Assembly: GCA_910588695.1 (NCBI GenBank)
Contig: CAJUOV010000002.1
Location: forward strand, 84,562-148,561
Length of the DNA: 64,000 bases
Direction of reading: 5' to 3'
Origin: an uncultured Christensenellaceae bacterium
GTDB taxonomy: Bacteria; Bacillota; Clostridia; Christensenellales; Borkfalkiaceae
Part shown: positions 16,237-23,622 of the stretch, piece by piece
Layout: every line of letters starts with the position of its first letter
Numbering within the stretch: position 1 is the stretch's first letter
The notes under the pieces: model-generated
What the model was told of the DNA's origin: nothing
Databases searched by the model: none
The model's input: only the letters and a program-made list of their open reading frames with translations
Made by a program: the position numbers and the translations under genes

Positions 16237-16631
16237 ACGGAGCCGATCAATTTTATATTTTTCTTATATGCGTTACATTCGGAATTTTCAGCGGGATTTT
16301 TTACGATGTTATCTATTGCGCTGTTCTTCCGTTCCGACGCGCATGGGTTAAGATCGCGGGTGAATTTCTTTTTGCCGTGATTTTTACGTTGCTTTTTATC
16401 TTTCTTTCCTTGTTATTCGGTTTTCCTGCGTTCCGCATTTATATGTTGCTTGGCTGTGCGGCGGGTTTTTACTTGTACCTGAAAAGTTTTCATAAAATCG
16501 TTGCTTTTTTTGCCCGAAAGGTGTATAATAAAATACGATCTTCGAAAAAGGATAGAGTTGTATGTCACGAAAGATGCAAAACACCGAAGCGAACGAAACG
16601 GTTGAAGCAAAGGCAAAAAGAGTCGCAATAG
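16233..16631 (+). CDS. yabQ: spore cortex biosynthesis protein YabQ
   Basis: Integral membrane protein, 132 residues, needed for spore cortex formation in Bacillus. The YabQ opening NGADQFYIFLICVTFGIFSGIFYDV is followed by three or so hydrophobic helices (about residues 5-27, 36-60 and 64-85) and a strongly basic tail. The start at 16233 is chosen because its ATGA overlaps the yabP stop; an earlier in-frame start would be buried in yabP. The tail overlaps the divIC start by 70 bases. Confidence 0.85.
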   Translation: MNGADQFYIFLICVTFGIFSGIFYDVIYCAVLPFRRAWVKIAGEFLFAVIFTLLFIFLSLLFGFPAFRIYMLLGCAAGFYLYLKSFHKIVAFFARKVYNKIRSSKKDRVVCHERCKTPKRTKRLKQRQKESQ

Positions 16632-16864
16632 GCGCCACTGTTGCGGGTGTGCTTTTAATTGTGTTTCTCGTTATTTTTTTGATCATTCAGTTTGCAATGA
16701 TGGGTGTGAAGAAAGCCGAAGAGAAAAATCTGCGCAATCAGGTGGAGTATTACAAACAGCTCGGAAAAGAAACCGAAAAAGATCTTGATTTTTTTAAGAC
16801 GGAAGAGGGGCTCAGAATGCTTGCCGTGATGAACGGTTGGAAGAAGAGCTCGGGCGGAAAATGA
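16562..16864 (+). CDS. septum formation initiator DivIC/FtsB family
   Basis: Bitopic membrane protein of 100 residues: a short cytoplasmic N-terminus, one membrane helix (about 22-47, VAIGATVAGVLLIVFLVIFLII) and an extracytoplasmic coiled coil (KKAEEKNLRNQVEYYKQLGKETEKDLDFFKTEEGLRMLA). This is the DivIC/FtsB layout for the FtsL partner at the division septum. It follows yabQ as in Bacillus. AAGGAT lies upstream of the ATG, and the first 70 bases overlap the yabQ tail in another frame. Confidence 0.82.
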   Translation: MSRKMQNTEANETVEAKAKRVAIGATVAGVLLIVFLVIFLIIQFAMMGVKKAEEKNLRNQVEYYKQLGKETEKDLDFFKTEEGLRMLAVMNGWKKSSGGK

Positions 16865-17709
16865 TAGCGGTAATCGACATCGGTTCCAATTCCGTTCGCC
16901 TTATGCTTTGGGCGGACGGAAAAACTATATTAAAGAGAATTTTAACGACCCGTCTCGGGGAAGGAATGAAAGACTGCTGTCTTGCGCAAGCGTCGCTGTC
17001 GCGGAGCGCGGAGGCGGTTTCTTTCTTTTACGGCGAGGCGGTGAAAGCGGGCGCGGAAAGGGTCTATGCGTTTGCGACCGCCGCAGTAAGAAAGGCGGAA
17101 AATAAAGGGGAGTTTCTTGATCGCGTAAAAGAGCTCTGCGGACTTTTTATCGATGTGGTTTCGGGCGAGGAAGAAGCGGAGCTTGCCGCATTCGGCGCGC
17201 TCGGAACGGGCGACGGAATCGTTCTCGACGTGGGCGGCGCAAGCAGCGAAGTTTTTTCGCGTTCGAACGGCAACGTAGTATTTGAGAAAAGTTTCCCGAT
17301 CGGAGCCGTGACTTTATATGAACGCTGTCGTGACGATCAAAGAAGAAGCGAAAAGTTCGTAGAAACGATGTTTTCCGATTTGCCCTCTTTGAGAGGAAAA
17401 GTTTACGCGGTGGGCGGGACGGCGACAGCGCTCGCTTCTCTGTATCTGGAACTCGCTCGCTACGACGCGTCGCTGATTCAAAATTGCTTTTTGTCTTTGA
17501 AAGAATTGAGGGGAATAAAAGAAAAACTTTTTTCTCTCAACGTGGAAGAGCGAAAAAGGTTGCGCGGCATGGAAGAGAGCAGGGCAGACGTGATTGCGGG
17601 CGGGGCTTGCATTTTGACTGCGATTGCAGAAAAAATCGGATCGGACGGAATTTACGTTTCCGATCGCGACAACCTCGAAGGGTATCTTTGCGCGCGGGGG
17701 ATCATATGA
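16861..17709 (+). CDS. Ppx/GppA family exopolyphosphatase-like protein
   Basis: Actin-like ATPase-fold phosphatase, 282 residues, of the family that hydrolyses polyphosphate or pppGpp. The phosphate-1 motif is DIGSNSVRLML (residues 5-15), phosphate-2 VLDVGGASSEV near 122, and the adenosine-type motif AVGGTATALASL near 184. The start is the ATGA that overlaps the divIC stop; an earlier ATG at 16837 lies in divIC. The length equals the catalytic core only, without the C-terminal HD-like domain of long Ppx. It is coupled to the M50 gene by another ATGA. Confidence 0.85.
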   Translation: MIAVIDIGSNSVRLMLWADGKTILKRILTTRLGEGMKDCCLAQASLSRSAEAVSFFYGEAVKAGAERVYAFATAAVRKAENKGEFLDRVKELCGLFIDVVSGEEEAELAAFGALGTGDGIVLDVGGASSEVFSRSNGNVVFEKSFPIGAVTLYERCRDDQRRSEKFVETMFSDLPSLRGKVYAVGGTATALASLYLELARYDASLIQNCFLSLKELRGIKEKLFSLNVEERKRLRGMEESRADVIAGGACILTAIAEKIGSDGIYVSDRDNLEGYLCARGII

Positions 17710-18734
17710 AAAAGGCAATCTATTATACGTTGACGGGAATATTCTTCGCGCTTGCGCTCGTTGCTTGCGCATTGATGTGTCTTACAGTGTATCGCGAGAG
17801 CGAAAAACATTTGGAAACGATTTTTAGTTTTCTTCTCTTTGTCGGCGTCTGTATTTTGTTTGCGCCTTCCGTTGTGGTGCACGAATGCGGACATCTCTTC
17901 TTTGGGCTTTTTGCCCGAATGAAGCCCGTATCGGTGCGCATCGGCTGGCTCTTGTTCGAAAGAAAAAAGATACGCTTTTCTTTTTCGCAGGTTGCGGGAC
18001 GAACGCAGTTTTTGCCGATGGGGGATAAGAATGTACGCAAACGAATATCGGCGGTCAGCTATGGCGGGGCAATATTCAATTTTATATACGGACTTGTGTT
18101 TTGTGTGTTGTTTTTTACGTTGCCTTATCATCCGGTGTTGTTCTTTTTCGAGTTGTTTGCGCCGCTCCATTTATTCGAAGGCTTCTGCGCGCTTTTGCCG
18201 GCGGAATTGCCCGCAGGTCGCACGGACGGGGAGTTGATCCGTCTGTTCCGCAGCAACGCGCCCGAAGCGCAAACGGTCGCAGCGGTTTTGACCGTTCAGG
18301 GTATTTTATCCCGCGAGACCTTTGATTCCGTAGACGAAAACATGCTTTTCGGCTTGCCCGTCGTGCGGGAGGACGAGCCTGCGTTTTTATCGTTGCTCCA
18401 TTTGAGATGGCAGTTTCTGATGTGGCGGGGCGATGTTACGCGGGCGGCAACGGAATTGAATCGGCTCGAAGAGCTCGGCGAATATCTCGACGATTACGAC
18501 CGCGCGCAAGTGATTTGCGACGCATTGTTTATGCGCCGTATCGTAGAGGGAAAGTCGGAAAAAAACGTTATGCTTCCTGCGGCTGCCAAAGGTACGTGCG
18601 CCTATTTCAGAGCGGAACTTGCTATGAAGGGCGGGAATATCGCGCAATATAAAAAAATAGCCGCGCAGGAGACTGCAACGGGAATCAGAGCTTTGGAATC
18701 GATGTTTTTCGAGCGATTTATTCAAAATTTTTAA
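17706..18734 (+). CDS. M50-like membrane metalloprotease
   Basis: Membrane zinc protease-like protein, 342 residues. Helices are seen at about 7-29 and 38-57, then the zinc motif H59-E-C-G-H63 next to a helix, a further hydrophobic pair (about 118-160) and a candidate third-ligand segment LLPAELPAGRTDGELI near 176-191 in place of the NxxPxxxLDG of site-2 proteases. A soluble helical C-terminal domain of about 140 residues follows. The start is taken from the ATGA overlapping ppx. The substrate is unknown; its position after sporulation and division genes hints at envelope or sporulation signalling, which is inference. Confidence 0.72.
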   Translation: MKKAIYYTLTGIFFALALVACALMCLTVYRESEKHLETIFSFLLFVGVCILFAPSVVVHECGHLFFGLFARMKPVSVRIGWLLFERKKIRFSFSQVAGRTQFLPMGDKNVRKRISAVSYGGAIFNFIYGLVFCVLFFTLPYHPVLFFFELFAPLHLFEGFCALLPAELPAGRTDGELIRLFRSNAPEAQTVAAVLTVQGILSRETFDSVDENMLFGLPVVREDEPAFLSLLHLRWQFLMWRGDVTRAATELNRLEELGEYLDDYDRAQVICDALFMRRIVEGKSEKNVMLPAAAKGTCAYFRAELAMKGGNIAQYKKIAAQETATGIRALESMFFERFIQNF

Positions 18735-18756
18735 TGAACTTTTGAAAAATAAAACC

Positions 18757-18808
18757 CCGATTGAGCAGAACTTGCAAACAATCGGAACAGATAACCGATT
18801 TGTTTTTT
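18757..18808 (+). terminator. terminator with competing hairpin after the M50 gene
   Basis: CAATCGG at 18779-18785 can pair upstream with CCGATTG (18757-18763) or downstream with CCGATTTG (18795-18802), the latter followed by six Ts. The two stems exclude each other, which resembles an antiterminator/terminator pair, although it sits between convergent genes. Confidence 0.55.
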
Positions 18809-18812
18809 CGTC

Positions 18813-19016
18813 TTAGTCGGATAGCCCCAGAAGGTAATCAGCAGTTACGCCGAAATAGCGCGCAAGTTTTACGACGTTGCTTGCCGTTGGTTCGCTCTTG
18901 TTGGTTTCCCAATAGCAGACAATTCCGAGACTCACGCCGATTGCTTTTGCGACGGTGGACTGTGAGAGGCCTCTTTCCTTCCTGAGCTTACAAAGACGCT
19001 CCGAGAAGATTTTCAT
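18813..19016 (-). CDS. small XRE-family HTH regulator
   Basis: A 67-residue DNA-binding protein that is essentially one Cro/CI helix-turn-helix (LRKERGLSQSTVAKAIGVSLGIVCYWETNKSEPTASNVVKLARYFGVTADYLLGLSD). It carries no sensor domain. The predicted -10 (complement of 19023-19028) is 6 bases from the ATG and no Shine-Dalgarno is present, so the message is probably leaderless. It is divergent from the LMW phosphatase gene and may regulate it; that is inference. Confidence 0.88.
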   Translation of the reverse strand: MKIFSERLCKLRKERGLSQSTVAKAIGVSLGIVCYWETNKSEPTASNVVKLARYFGVTADYLLGLSD

Positions 19017-19022
19017 GACAGT

Positions 19023-19051
19023 AGTTTAGCATACTTTATTGAGGATTGCAA
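19023..19051 (-). promoter_or_regulatory. promoter of the XRE gene (leaderless)
   Basis: TTGCAA (complement of 19046-19051) and TAAACT (complement of 19023-19028), 17 bases apart. The start codon falls at the expected start of transcription. Confidence 0.6.
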
Positions 19052-19068
19052 CGCATTTTCGATAAAAT
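19039..19068 (+). promoter_or_regulatory. promoter of the LMW phosphatase gene
   Basis: TTGAGG at 19039-19044 and TAAAAT at 19063-19068 with an 18-base spacer, interleaved with the divergent XRE promoter. TGGAGG precedes the ATG at 19104. Confidence 0.5.
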
Positions 19069-19103
19069 ATTTGTGAAATTTCCAAGCGTATGGAGGAATT
19101 GCA

Positions 19104-19583
19104 ATGATCCGATTGCTTTTTGTGTGTCACGGCAACATTTGCCGTTCGCCTATGGCGGAGAGCGTCTGCGCTCATGAGATTGTCAAACGGAAAATAATCA
19201 ACGTATCGGTTGATTCCGCGGCGGCGCATACCGATGAAATCGGAAATCCTCCGCACCGCGGTACAGTCGAAAAATTGAAACGCGAAGGAATTCCGTCGGT
19301 TCCGCACAGAGCGCGTCTGCTATTGAAATCGGACGGGCAGAAGTACGATTATTTTATCGGAATGGACGAATATAACGTGAAAGATATGAAGCAAATTTTG
19401 GGGAATATCTCAAAGCCTGTCTGTAAACTGCTTGATTTTACTTCGTCACCCCGCGCGATCGCGGATCCTTGGTATACGGGCGATTTCGATAGAACGTTTT
19501 GCGATGTGTCGGAGGGGATCGGCGCTCTTTTCGACTGTTTGGAAAAGCAGGGGCTGATCGAATACGGTATCCCGTCTGATTGA
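19104..19583 (+). CDS. low-molecular-weight protein-tyrosine phosphatase
   Basis: Cysteine phosphatase of 159 residues. The P-loop C-x5-R is at C8-HGNIC-R14-S, at the N-terminus as expected, and the general-acid aspartate is D121 in DPWY. Bacterial members remove phosphate from protein tyrosines, often of capsule/exopolysaccharide kinases, or from arginine (YwlE type). I cannot decide which from sequence, and no kinase lies nearby. TGGAGG lies upstream of the start. A DtxR-type gene follows 40 bases later. Confidence 0.9.
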   Translation: MIRLLFVCHGNICRSPMAESVCAHEIVKRKIINVSVDSAAAHTDEIGNPPHRGTVEKLKREGIPSVPHRARLLLKSDGQKYDYFIGMDEYNVKDMKQILGNISKPVCKLLDFTSSPRAIADPWYTGDFDRTFCDVSEGIGALFDCLEKQGLIEYGIPSD

Positions 19584-19623
19584 AGTGCGCCGATTCCGTT
19601 TATAAAAAAAGGGAGGAAAGATC

Positions 19624-19995
19624 ATGAGAACGAATGAGTCTGAAGAAATGTATCTCGAAACGATATTGTTGTTGCGCGGACGCAAATCGTCCGTCCGTTC
19701 CGTAGACATTGTAGAGGAACTCGGATACGCAAAATCAAGCGTATCGCGCGCGGTCAATCTTTTGATCAATAAAGGTTATGTGGAAATGAACGATGGGGGC
19801 GATCTGATTCTGACGCAATCGGGGAAACAAAAAGCCGCGAACGTTTACGAGCGGCACTGTGTGATCACAAAACTGTTGCGCTCGATCGGCGCGGACGAAG
19901 AACTTGCCGAATCAAACGCTTGTCGGATCGAACACGTCGTTTCGGAAGAAATGTTTGCAATCATTAAAGAATTTATCCATAAGAAATCAATGTAA
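19624..19995 (+). CDS. DtxR/MntR-family metal-dependent regulator
   Basis: A 123-residue protein with an N-terminal winged helix (ESEEMYLETILLLRGRKSSVRSVDIVEELGYAKSSVSRAVNLLINKGYV) and the dimerisation/metal-binding helices (RHCVITKLLRSIGADEELAESNACRIEHVVSEEMFAII), which hold the conserved E-x2-H type ligands. The length is that of MntR, with no SH3-like domain. It probably senses Mn(II) or Fe(II). No transporter is nearby to identify the metal. GGGAGG precedes the ATG. Confidence 0.88.
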   Translation: MRTNESEEMYLETILLLRGRKSSVRSVDIVEELGYAKSSVSRAVNLLINKGYVEMNDGGDLILTQSGKQKAANVYERHCVITKLLRSIGADEELAESNACRIEHVVSEEMFAIIKEFIHKKSM

Positions 19996-19996
19996 A

Positions 19997-20022
19997 ACAC
20001 GCGCCGTGTCAACGGCGCGTGT
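19997..20022. terminator. shared terminator between the DtxR-type gene and aroA
   Basis: A 10-bp stem ACACGCGCCG/CGGCGCGTGT with a 6-base loop between convergent genes. The T run is better on the minus strand, and the last aroA codons form part of the stem. Confidence 0.75.
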
Positions 20023-21301
20023 TATTGTTTCGGGAAAATTTTTCGATTTCTTCAAAGAACGACCCGAACGACTTTTTGCAGCATTCGGGGTTATCTATTT
20101 CGAGATTGCCTGATCTGAGCGCTGTCAGAGTAAACGCCATTGCCACGCGGTGATCGTCGAACGTATCGATTGCGCCGCTTTTCGGAACGGCGGGTTCGAT
20201 TTCGACGAAATCCTTTCCCGCTCTGCACGGCACGCCGATTGCGTTGAGATTCTTTTCAATCGCGGCGATCCTATCGCATTCCTGCGAGCGGATATGATTG
20301 ATTCCCGTGAGCCGAGTCGAGGAAGAAGCAAACGGAGCGAGCGCGGCAACCGTCAGCGCCTGATCGGAAAAGTCGCGGAGGTTTTCGCGGAAGCCTCCGT
20401 ATGCAGTAATGCCGCTTCCGTCCGCAAGAAGTCCTTCGTCTGTCTCTGTAAAACGGACGCCGCGGTCATTGAGAAGATCGAAAAATTGCGCGTCGCTTTG
20501 CAAACTGTTCTTTTTTATGCGGCGGACGAGTACTTTAATACCGAAGAGCAATGCGAGGGCATAAAAATAGCATGCTGCGGAAACGTCCGCTTCGACTTCG
20601 TATCGGGTTGGCGTCGTTTTTGCGGGAAACACTTTGATCGTATCGTGCTCCCGTCTCCATTCCGCGCCGAACGCATTCAGCAGAGAGAGTGTCATTTTAA
20701 TGTAGCCGCCCTGCGTCCGCGCTCCCGTGAGTTTTACGGAAAAAGCTGTTTTTGAAATCGCGCCCGCAAGAAGGAGCGCGCTTGCGTATTGCGTGCTTGT
20801 ATCGGTGCTCACGGAAATTTCATGTTGGCGGAAGCCGTCGGAGCGCAGGCGGAACGGAAATCGGTTGATTTGCTCTCCGTATTCTATCTTTGCGCCCGCT
20901 TTTTCAAGCGACGGAAGATAGTCCATTGGACGTTGTTTCATTTGTTCGGAAGCGTCGAAAGAATAATCGCCTCCCGTAACGGTCAGTATTGCAGGCAGAA
21001 AGCGGGCGCATGTTCCCGCGCTGCCAACATTGATTTGTGCGTTTTGATTGGGAACAATTCCCCCGCACCCGTGAACAAAAATTCCCTCCGCATGTTTTTC
21101 GTAAACGATGCCGAGAGAGGAGAGACAGCGTAACAGAGTAACGGAATCCTCGCCGAATGTATTGCATGCGACAAGCACGTCGCCCTTCGAAAAAGCGGCG
21201 AGAAGAAGCGCGCGGTTCAGAATACTTTTTGAAGAAGGCGCTTCAAATGTATATATTTGATTCAAATCTGGTTGAAAGTTTGAAATCGGAACATATTTCA
21301 T
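20009..21301 (-). CDS. aroA: 3-phosphoshikimate 1-carboxyvinyltransferase (EPSP synthase)
   Basis: Transfers enolpyruvyl from PEP to shikimate-3-phosphate in aromatic synthesis, 430 residues. Visible motifs are the N-terminal PSSKSILNRALLLAAF near residue 22, the PEP-site NVGSAGTCARFLPAI near 92, the substrate motif QRPMDYLP near 122, TQYASALLLA near 168, and the C-terminal SQECDRIAAI and DTFDDHRVAMAF. It stands alone, away from other shikimate genes. The -10 lies 7 bases before the ATG and there is no Shine-Dalgarno, so it is probably leaderless. It shares a 77-base divergent promoter region with the YgjP gene. Confidence 0.95.
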   Translation of the reverse strand: MKYVPISNFQPDLNQIYTFEAPSSKSILNRALLLAAFSKGDVLVACNTFGEDSVTLLRCLSSLGIVYEKHAEGIFVHGCGGIVPNQNAQINVGSAGTCARFLPAILTVTGGDYSFDASEQMKQRPMDYLPSLEKAGAKIEYGEQINRFPFRLRSDGFRQHEISVSTDTSTQYASALLLAGAISKTAFSVKLTGARTQGGYIKMTLSLLNAFGAEWRREHDTIKVFPAKTTPTRYEVEADVSAACYFYALALLFGIKVLVRRIKKNSLQSDAQFFDLLNDRGVRFTETDEGLLADGSGITAYGGFRENLRDFSDQALTVAALAPFASSSTRLTGINHIRSQECDRIAAIEKNLNAIGVPCRAGKDFVEIEPAVPKSGAIDTFDDHRVAMAFTLTALRSGNLEIDNPECCKKSFGSFFEEIEKFSRNNNTRR

Positions 21302-21308
21302 AGCGAAT

Positions 21309-21336
21309 ATTATAAACTTTTCGAAAGAAAAGTCAA
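21309..21336 (-). promoter_or_regulatory. promoter of aroA (leaderless)
   Basis: TTGACT (complement of 21331-21336) and TATAAT (complement of 21309-21314), 16-base spacer. The ATG begins 7 bases after the -10. Confidence 0.82.
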
Positions 21337-21343
21337 GAAAATC

Positions 21344-21372
21344 TTGAAAAATGAAAAAAACTGTGATATAAT
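21344..21372 (+). promoter_or_regulatory. promoter of the YgjP-type peptidase gene (leaderless)
   Basis: TTGAAA at 21344-21349 and TATAAT at 21367-21372, 17-base spacer. The GTG start begins 6 bases after the -10. Confidence 0.8.
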
Positions 21373-21378
21373 GAATCT

Positions 21379-22014
21379 GTGAAGTTCCGCGTACTGAAAA
21401 GCAAACGGAAAACCCTGTGTCTTTCGGTTGCGAAAAACGGAGAAGTGCTTGTTCGGGTTCCGCTGAATATGGGGGAGTGCGAAATCGAAAATTTCGTTCG
21501 ACGGCACGAAAGATGGATAACTTCCCGAATCGAAAAGTATAAAAACAGACGAACGCTTGATTTGAGCGACGGAGCGGTGATTGTGCTGTTCGGGCAATCG
21601 TATGAAATCGGAACGGGCAGCGCGAAGATCGGAAAGGGAATATTGTTTTTACCCGAGAACCGCCGTGAAGAGTCGTTGCTCAAACTGATCAGAACGCTTT
21701 CAAAGGAGAGAATACCTCCTCTTGTCGACGAGACGGCGCGTCGTTGCGGATTCGAATATTCGGGGATACGCATATCGTCCGCAAGAACGAGATGGGGATC
21801 CTGCAGCAAGAGCGGCGTATTGGCGTTTACCTGCTTTCTTGCATTTGTAGACCCTGCGCTTGTCGCTTACGTGATCGTACACGAATTATGTCATACAAAA
21901 CACTTTAATCACAGTAATTGTTTTTGGCGGGAAGTGGAACGGATTCTGCCCGATTGGCGCGTTTTACGCGCACGGCTTCGGACGGAAGAGGACTGCTTGA
22001 ACTATTTACAATGA
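21379..22014 (+). CDS. YgjP-like metallopeptidase (DUF45)
   Basis: Zinc peptidase-like protein, 211 residues, soluble. The diagnostic block reads ISSARTRWGSCSKSGVLAF near residue 132 and YVIVHELCHTKHFNHSNCFW near 160, giving the HExxH zinc site plus a downstream histidine. The start is GTG, supported by the N-terminal KFRVLKSKRKTLCLSV and by the promoter geometry; no Shine-Dalgarno is present. The cellular substrate of this family is not known to me. Confidence 0.88.
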   Translation: MKFRVLKSKRKTLCLSVAKNGEVLVRVPLNMGECEIENFVRRHERWITSRIEKYKNRRTLDLSDGAVIVLFGQSYEIGTGSAKIGKGILFLPENRREESLLKLIRTLSKERIPPLVDETARRCGFEYSGIRISSARTRWGSCSKSGVLAFTCFLAFVDPALVAYVIVHELCHTKHFNHSNCFWREVERILPDWRVLRARLRTEEDCLNYLQ

Positions 22015-22045
22015 GATCGGTGTATACTAACGGAAGGAGAATAGG

Positions 22046-22489
22046 ATGGAATTCGGTGAACTGCCGCCTCAACTGATGGACGCGTTTATGCGGATTTTGA
22101 ATAATCATTTGGACGTTGCCGAAGTAAACCTTGAAAACGACAAGGTTCTTTTTCCGTTGCTTGTTTTTATCAACAGAGATTACAGTATGGGGCAGATTAT
22201 TCCCCTGCAACCGCCCATGAATACCGTGATCAATTCGGAAGCTGCGCTCGAAGCGGCGGTTCAGATCCTGAACGCGTCGTATTTTGAAAAGGCGCTCTTT
22301 TCCTGTACGACGAAGATCAAGTCGGAATCATCGGTTGTCGACGCTGTCAAAACGGTGCTGTTTGACGGAAGCGGGATAGCCGCTACCTTTTTTACGCCCT
22401 TTCATTATAAAGGATTGTTTTCGAAAAAAGTTACATACGCCAAAAATATTTTCGACGGGATTCGCACCGATCTTTTGCGTCGCGGCTGA
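22046..22489 (+). CDS. hypothetical protein, 147 residues
   Basis: I do not recognise the family. It is a soluble alpha/beta protein with no signal peptide, membrane helix or metal motif. The start follows GGAG about 8 bases upstream, and a TATACT sits 20-25 bases before the ATG. It follows the YgjP gene by 31 bases in the same direction. Its weak internal patterns (VLFPLLVFINRDYSMGQIIPLQPPMN) do not suggest a function. Confidence 0.65.
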   Translation: MEFGELPPQLMDAFMRILNNHLDVAEVNLENDKVLFPLLVFINRDYSMGQIIPLQPPMNTVINSEAALEAAVQILNASYFEKALFSCTTKIKSESSVVDAVKTVLFDGSGIAATFFTPFHYKGLFSKKVTYAKNIFDGIRTDLLRRG

Positions 22490-22546
22490 TCGTTTGCACG
22501 ATTGTCGTTCGCAAGCGGGAATTTCCCTGAAAGGCGTGCGTTTTAA

Positions 22547-22575
22547 TTTACAAAACTTTTTTTTTGTTTTATAAT
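22547..22575 (+). promoter_or_regulatory. promoter of the DUF1934-MBL-rho-glcK group (leaderless)
   Basis: TTTACA at 22547-22552 and TATAAT at 22570-22575, 17-base spacer. The ATG starts 7 bases after the -10, with no ribosome site between. Confidence 0.82.
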
Positions 22576-22582
22576 AGAGAAA

Positions 22583-22978
22583 ATGCGCGTCGTCAGCCTG
22601 AAAATTATTACGGATAACAATGGAGAGACGTCTTTTTTTCAATCGGAAGCCGATTATGAAAAAGTTTCGGGAGGAGAGAAGGTATCTTATCGGATCGGGA
22701 ACGACGAAGGGGAGCTATTCTTTTCGGAAACTTTTGTAGAGATGCGTCGGCGCGGGGAATGCGGAATGTCGGTCCGTTTTTCCGAAGGAAAAGAGAGCGA
22801 ATTGGCGCTTTCGTCCGCGGGAATGAAGGGAATTATTCCCGTTTATACCGAGTGTTGCCGGACGCGGAAAAATAATCGGGGAAGAGAAACGGAGCTTTGT
22901 TATCGGTTTCTCGGTTCTGAAATCATTCAAACTTTTTCATTGAAAATTGAGGTAAAATTTTTCTCGGAGGAAAAATGA
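22583..22978 (+). CDS. DUF1934-like beta-barrel protein
   Basis: A 131-residue protein resembling the YwiB/DUF1934 lipocalin-like family: alternating strands with KIITDNNGETSFFQSEADYE at the start and RFLGSEIIQTFSLKIEVKF near the end. The function is unknown to me. Its ATGA end is coupled to the MBL gene. The message begins at the ATG by promoter geometry. Confidence 0.65.
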   Translation: MRVVSLKIITDNNGETSFFQSEADYEKVSGGEKVSYRIGNDEGELFFSETFVEMRRRGECGMSVRFSEGKESELALSSAGMKGIIPVYTECCRTRKNNRGRETELCYRFLGSEIIQTFSLKIEVKFFSEEK

Positions 22979-23622
22979 AAATTCGTTATTTGGGGCATTC
23001 GTGTTTTGAATTCACGGAGAGCACGGGAACTGTAATCGTTACCGATCCTTACGGCGACGTCGGGTTCAGTATGCCCGAGGCGCGTGCCGACGCGGTGACC
23101 GTAAGCCATTCGCATTACGATCATAATAACGTCGGGGCAGTGGACGGAAATCCCGTTGTATTCGATCGCGAGGGGCAGTACGAAGTCGGCGGCGTAGAGA
23201 TTACCGCGATCAAGAGCTACCATGACGACGAGAGCGGAAAAAGCCGCGGCGAAAACCTGATCTTCAAGTTCCGTATGGACGGTATCGAAGTCTGTCATAT
23301 GGGAGATTTGGGGGAGGAATGTTCTTCTTCGCTCATTGAATCGCTTCTTCCCATTCACGTTCTCTTGGTTCCCGTCGGCGGCAATTATACGATCGATGCT
23401 CAACAGGCGAAGGAATACGTCGATCGGATCATGCCGTCTTACGTCATTCCGATGCATTACAAAACGAAGGGTCTTGATATCGACGTGGAAAAACCCGACG
23501 ATTTTATCGATCTTTTTAACGGAGAAGATGTGGAAGAACTCGAAGGAAGCGAAATCGAATTGTTTCGCGACGACCTTACAGAAGAGCAAACAAAACTCAT
23601 TCTGATGGAGCGGCAAAAATGA
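22975..23622 (+). CDS. metallo-beta-lactamase-fold hydrolase (UPF0173-like)
   Basis: A 215-residue MBL-fold protein. Metal-site motifs are SHSHYDHNNV near residue 45 (HxHxDH), a histidine in YHDDESG near 82, HMGDLGE near 105 and the terminal MHYKTK near 160. The type is close to the small UPF0173 hydrolases; the substrate is unknown. It is joined to DUF1934 and rho by 4-base ATGA overlaps on both sides, so the three are translated together. Confidence 0.85.
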   Translation: MKIRYLGHSCFEFTESTGTVIVTDPYGDVGFSMPEARADAVTVSHSHYDHNNVGAVDGNPVVFDREGQYEVGGVEITAIKSYHDDESGKSRGENLIFKFRMDGIEVCHMGDLGEECSSSLIESLLPIHVLLVPVGGNYTIDAQQAKEYVDRIMPSYVIPMHYKTKGLDIDVEKPDDFIDLFNGEDVEELEGSEIELFRDDLTEEQTKLILMERQK

